From Candidatus Odinarchaeota archaeon (lineage in GTDB: Archaea > Asgardarchaeota > Odinarchaeia > Odinarchaeales > Odinarchaeaceae): a stretch of 64,000 nucleotides of DNA. Below, in pieces: positions 61,876 through 64,000 of the stretch (within the stretch, counting starts at the first letter, position 1; each line of letters starts with the position of its first letter). Both the position numbers and the translations under genes were made by a program. Under the pieces are notes generated by a model. That model worked only from the letters and a program-made list of their open reading frames with translations. It made no database searches and was not told where the DNA came from. Where the stretch lies: positions 1 to 64,000 of the forward strand of contig JAEOUO010000002.1 of NCBI GenBank assembly GCA_016839265.1. Direction: 5' to 3'.

Positions 61876-62622
61876 ATGGATTTTAATCGATTCTATATTA
61901 ATAAAATTATAAATAAGATAATAGATGATGATGTTCATAGACATCTTGTAAAATATAGTAGAGGAGAATTTCCTGGTCCGGACTTATTTATAAAAATTAA
62001 AGGCGATAAGATTACAATAACTTGTGACTACGAGTATACTAATTTTATAGAATTTTTATTTATCTCCACGATTGCTTCAGAAACTTTTAACGTTAAAGGT
62101 AAAATCTATGCTTTAAAAGATGTCACTGATTTTCTTAAAGATTTAGGTGTTTCTTCAATGAAAAAAACACCTCCTCTTTACTCTACAGATTTAACTGGCT
62201 GCTTTAATAAAGAGAGTTTACTTAAAATATTTAATAACGAGTCTATAACAGCGGTTCTGTTTAATATAAATCCTGGTAAAGATTTTTACTCAAATATTAA
62301 AACAGGGGCGCGTATACCTAAACCGAAAATAGAGCGTTCCGAAACCGCACCCTCCTTCACTAATATGAGACTTGATGTAAACGAGCTGGAAGATAAATCT
62401 GTTAACTTTTTAAAACTTTTAATCCCTGATTTACCTGAGGGGAGCGCAAGCTGTGATACTTTAAAAATTGAAAGCGATTTCACTATAATAGAGTTAGTAT
62501 TCCCAGAAAATAAAGAGGCGATACCTTCTTCTCAGTTAAGATATATGGTTAAAAGGCGAGGTTACTTAACTAGAAGAATAAAACTCGGGGACTCAACTAT
62601 AGAAAAAACATATAATTTTTAG
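61876..62622 (+). CDS. Conserved-looking soluble protein of unknown function
   Basis: A 248-residue protein I do not recognise. It has strand-rich N-terminal and C-terminal parts (GPDLFIKIKGDKITITCDYE, FTIIELVFPENKEAI) and a linker rich in Pro and Lys (KTGARIPKPKIERSETAPS). It ends in a basic segment (MVKRRGYLTRRIKLGDSTIE). No signal or membrane segment is seen. The repeated strand patterns at both ends might mean two similar domains. ATG follows AGGTTGATAT. It is the last gene of the run before the proteasome gene, with about 170 bases to the next start. Confidence 0.55.
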   Translation: MDFNRFYINKIINKIIDDDVHRHLVKYSRGEFPGPDLFIKIKGDKITITCDYEYTNFIEFLFISTIASETFNVKGKIYALKDVTDFLKDLGVSSMKKTPPLYSTDLTGCFNKESLLKIFNNESITAVLFNINPGKDFYSNIKTGARIPKPKIERSETAPSFTNMRLDVNELEDKSVNFLKLLIPDLPEGSASCDTLKIESDFTIIELVFPENKEAIPSSQLRYMVKRRGYLTRRIKLGDSTIEKTYNF

Positions 62623-62796
62623 TAATTTTAATAGTATCCGCGGGCACTCCTAGGATAACAACTGGAGGTTCACAATAACATAACGCTTATATTCTAAATT
62701 AATCTTCGATTAGATAAGAGTACTCTAAAAGAGTTTAATAATAGATTTTATTATTCATTATTAAATATTAAAAGAATATCTTTGGGTGGATCTACT

Positions 62797-63450
62797 ATGA
62801 TAAACAATAACCAGTTTAAAACACCAGGTTTTCAGACCGGTACAACTACACTTGGACTAATATACAACACTGGAGTTATTTTAGCAAGTGAAAGCCGGGT
62901 TTCGGAAGGTTATTATGTGGCTAGTAAAACAGGTAAAAAAGTTTTAATGATAGATGATCATATAGGGATGACTATTGCAGGTTCAGTTGCAGACGCTCAG
63001 TCAATGGTGGATCAAGCTAGAGCGCTGGCTAAACTTTATTTTTACGATAAAGGGAGGAAGATACCTGTTAAAGCAGCAGCTAAACTTATATCAAATATTC
63101 TCTTCGGTCAAAGACCGTTATATTTAATGACCGCGCTTCTGATAGGAGGCGTGGACGATGAGGGGCCGCATCTTTACAGTTTAGACGCTGCTGGTTCACT
63201 TATACCTGATAAATACACTTCCACAGGATCAGGGTCAGTGATAGCTTACGGTGTTTTAGAAGACTCTTATAAAGAGGATATTAGTGAACGGGAAGCAATC
63301 GAATTGTCTATAAGAGCCATCTCAGCAGCTAAAAAAAGAGATGTTTTTTCAGGAAATAAGATAAGTGTAGCTGTAATAGACAGGGACGGGTTCAGGCTCC
63401 TCTCTGATAATGAAATAGAATCTGTTGAACGTAAACTTTCAGGTCAATGA
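62797..63450 (+). CDS. psmB: Proteasome beta subunit
   Basis: A 217-residue 20S proteasome beta subunit. A 15-residue propeptide ends in QTG, and the mature N-terminus TTTLGLIYNTGVILASESR gives the nucleophile Thr16 (Thr1 of the mature protein). The catalytic Glu17 and Lys33 equivalents are present (ASESR, GKK). GSVADAQSMVDQAR and GSGSVIAYGVLE are typical of the family. It degrades proteins in the 20S core. ATG at 62797 follows GGGTGGATC. A TTG at 62782 in frame would lengthen the propeptide by five residues. The alpha subunit is not in the window. Confidence 0.96.
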   Translation: MINNNQFKTPGFQTGTTTLGLIYNTGVILASESRVSEGYYVASKTGKKVLMIDDHIGMTIAGSVADAQSMVDQARALAKLYFYDKGRKIPVKAAAKLISNILFGQRPLYLMTALLIGGVDDEGPHLYSLDAAGSLIPDKYTSTGSGSVIAYGVLEDSYKEDISEREAIELSIRAISAAKKRDVFSGNKISVAVIDRDGFRLLSDNEIESVERKLSGQ

Positions 63451-63468
63451 GCTAAAATTAAACTATTT

Positions 63469-64000
63469 TTATTTCTCTATGTTTATAGTGATTTTTCCAT
63501 TTATATTTTCATCAACTTGTTTAAGCGTTGATATTAACGCTATGATCGTGTTTCTTATTATTTTAGCTGGGAATGATTTTAAAGGAAGTTTAACACCGTT
63601 AACTTTTATCTCTATTTTAAAAGTGTCATTTGAGAGCACCGGGCAGTCCGTTAAATTTCTCTCCCCTTTATATATTTTTTCAGCCATTTCAAAGCAATTA
63701 AAACCGCATTTTAGGCAGTCTAATCTAGGCAACAGCTTATAAAACTCGTAAACTGTTTTAAATTCTTCTATAAACTGTTCCACTCTCTTCATTAACTCGC
63801 TGAATTCAACGCCGCCTCCTTCAATATTATAAGTATAAAGTCCTAGGATAGGCGGTTTCACAGTGTTAAGATAATCTTTTAACTGCCCGCTTTCAGTGTA
63901 ACAGATGATTTTCCCCACACGATTATCTTTTTGAACAATTTCTGAAAAACCCTCTATGATTACAACATCTACTGGTATAATAATATTCTTTTCAATATCT
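63469..64000 (-). CDS. MobB-like molybdopterin-guanine dinucleotide protein, 5' end beyond window
   Basis: The frame is open to the window edge (about 177 codons visible), so the N-terminus and P-loop are missing. Visible are DVVIIEGFSEIV, like the MobB motif D-x-V-x-x-E-G-F, and a C-terminal region with LDCLKCGFNCFEMAEKI and LTDCPVL. These four or so Cys probably bind an iron-sulfur cluster, as in archaeal MobB proteins. MobB assists attachment of GMP to molybdopterin. A GTG at 63918 opens the visible fragment but is not the real start. It is convergent with the proteasome beta gene 18 bases away. Confidence 0.65.
   Translation of the reverse strand, partial: DIEKNIIIPVDVVIIEGFSEIVQKDNRVGKIICYTESGQLKDYLNTVKPPILGLYTYNIEGGGVEFSELMKRVEQFIEEFKTVYEFYKLLPRLDCLKCGFNCFEMAEKIYKGERNLTDCPVLSNDTFKIEIKVNGVKLPLKSFPAKIIRNTIIALISTLKQVDENINGKITINIEK

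Noticed and set aside
62782..62860. Suspected altered catalytic residue (Glu17) in the proteasome beta subunit
   Set aside because: Glu17 is the usual residue in archaeal beta subunits such as that of Thermoplasma, so the active site is normal.
1..64000. CRISPR arrays, transposases, integrases, tRNA and rRNA genes
   Set aside because: None seen on reading either strand. No evenly spaced repeats, no terminal inverted repeats beside a transposase, and no GC-rich tRNA-like tract in the gaps.

Overview
The window is 64 kb of AT-rich archaeal DNA. It encodes a two-repeat TATA-binding protein, RNA polymerase subunit K, a thermosome subunit, a proteasome beta subunit, PAC2-family and EF-2-family proteins and a GDGT-ring-synthase-like radical SAM enzyme. 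Starts are often preceded by GGTGA-type Shine-Dalgarno motifs, and ATG, GTG and TTG are all used. Three features point to an Asgard-type lineage: a complete Ras/Rab-like small GTPase, an EF-2 paralogue whose diphthamide loop has diverged, and a longin-like protein in a cluster with PAC2- and SCP2-like proteins. The exact lineage cannot be fixed from this window. I saw no rRNA, tRNA, CRISPR array, transposase or integrase.

Layout. 1-6.2 kb: methyltransferase, Ras-like GTPase, GT39-type membrane glycosyltransferase, EF-2 paralogue, and two overlapping half-size DMT/SMR-like membrane proteins. 6.4-11.6 kb: an acetate-energy block (fused ADP-forming acyl-CoA synthetase, BioD-like/DRTGG protein, acetate transporter) with a class II HMG-CoA reductase between. 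11.8-15.6 kb: a three-gene operon (LuxE-like, LuxC-like, extended SDR) that looks like an acyl-acid to aldehyde reductase. 15.6-19.6 kb: aminotransferase, a membrane-anchored unknown, and an MBL-fold protein with an altered metal motif. 19.6-21.7 kb: larC and larB for the nickel-pincer cofactor. 21.7-25 kb: an iron regulon (DtxR-type repressor, twin palindromic operators in the shared promoter, FeoA-domain protein, FeoB). 25.1-28.4 kb: HAD phosphatase, then a four-gene minus-strand cluster (longin-like protein, PAC2, SCP2-like, small longin-like). 28.9-31.7 kb: DUF123 nuclease-like protein, a frameshifted 2-isopropylmalate synthase and a small membrane protein. 31.8-36.8 kb: PelF/PelG-like polysaccharide genes with two associated cytosolic proteins. 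36.8-44.1 kb: B12-radical SAM enzyme, flavodoxin, TBP, a helix-hairpin-helix/eL33 fusion, methyltransferase, a decayed corA pseudogene, thermosome and RpoK. 44.1-50.9 kb: UroD-like and MetE-like proteins, TauE exporter, Cys-rich sensor-like protein, a minimal FtsX-type ABC pair, phosphohexuloisomerase and a SufR-like regulator. 51-58.7 kb: coiled-coil protein, small membrane protein with a structured leader, and a full Dpp/Opp peptide ABC operon. 58.7-64 kb: unknowns, prephenate dehydratase, SDR, proteasome beta subunit and a truncated MobB-like gene.

Taken together the genes suggest a fermentative, acetate-producing, peptide-using archaeon with mevalonate-pathway lipids, leucine and phenylalanine synthesis, ribulose-monophosphate-type pentose supply and regulated ferrous iron uptake. 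The regions most worth following are the longin/PAC2/SCP2 cluster, the LuxE-LuxC-SDR operon, the eL33 fusion, the twin-operator iron promoter, and the two disrupted genes (leuA with one frameshift, corA with several lesions).
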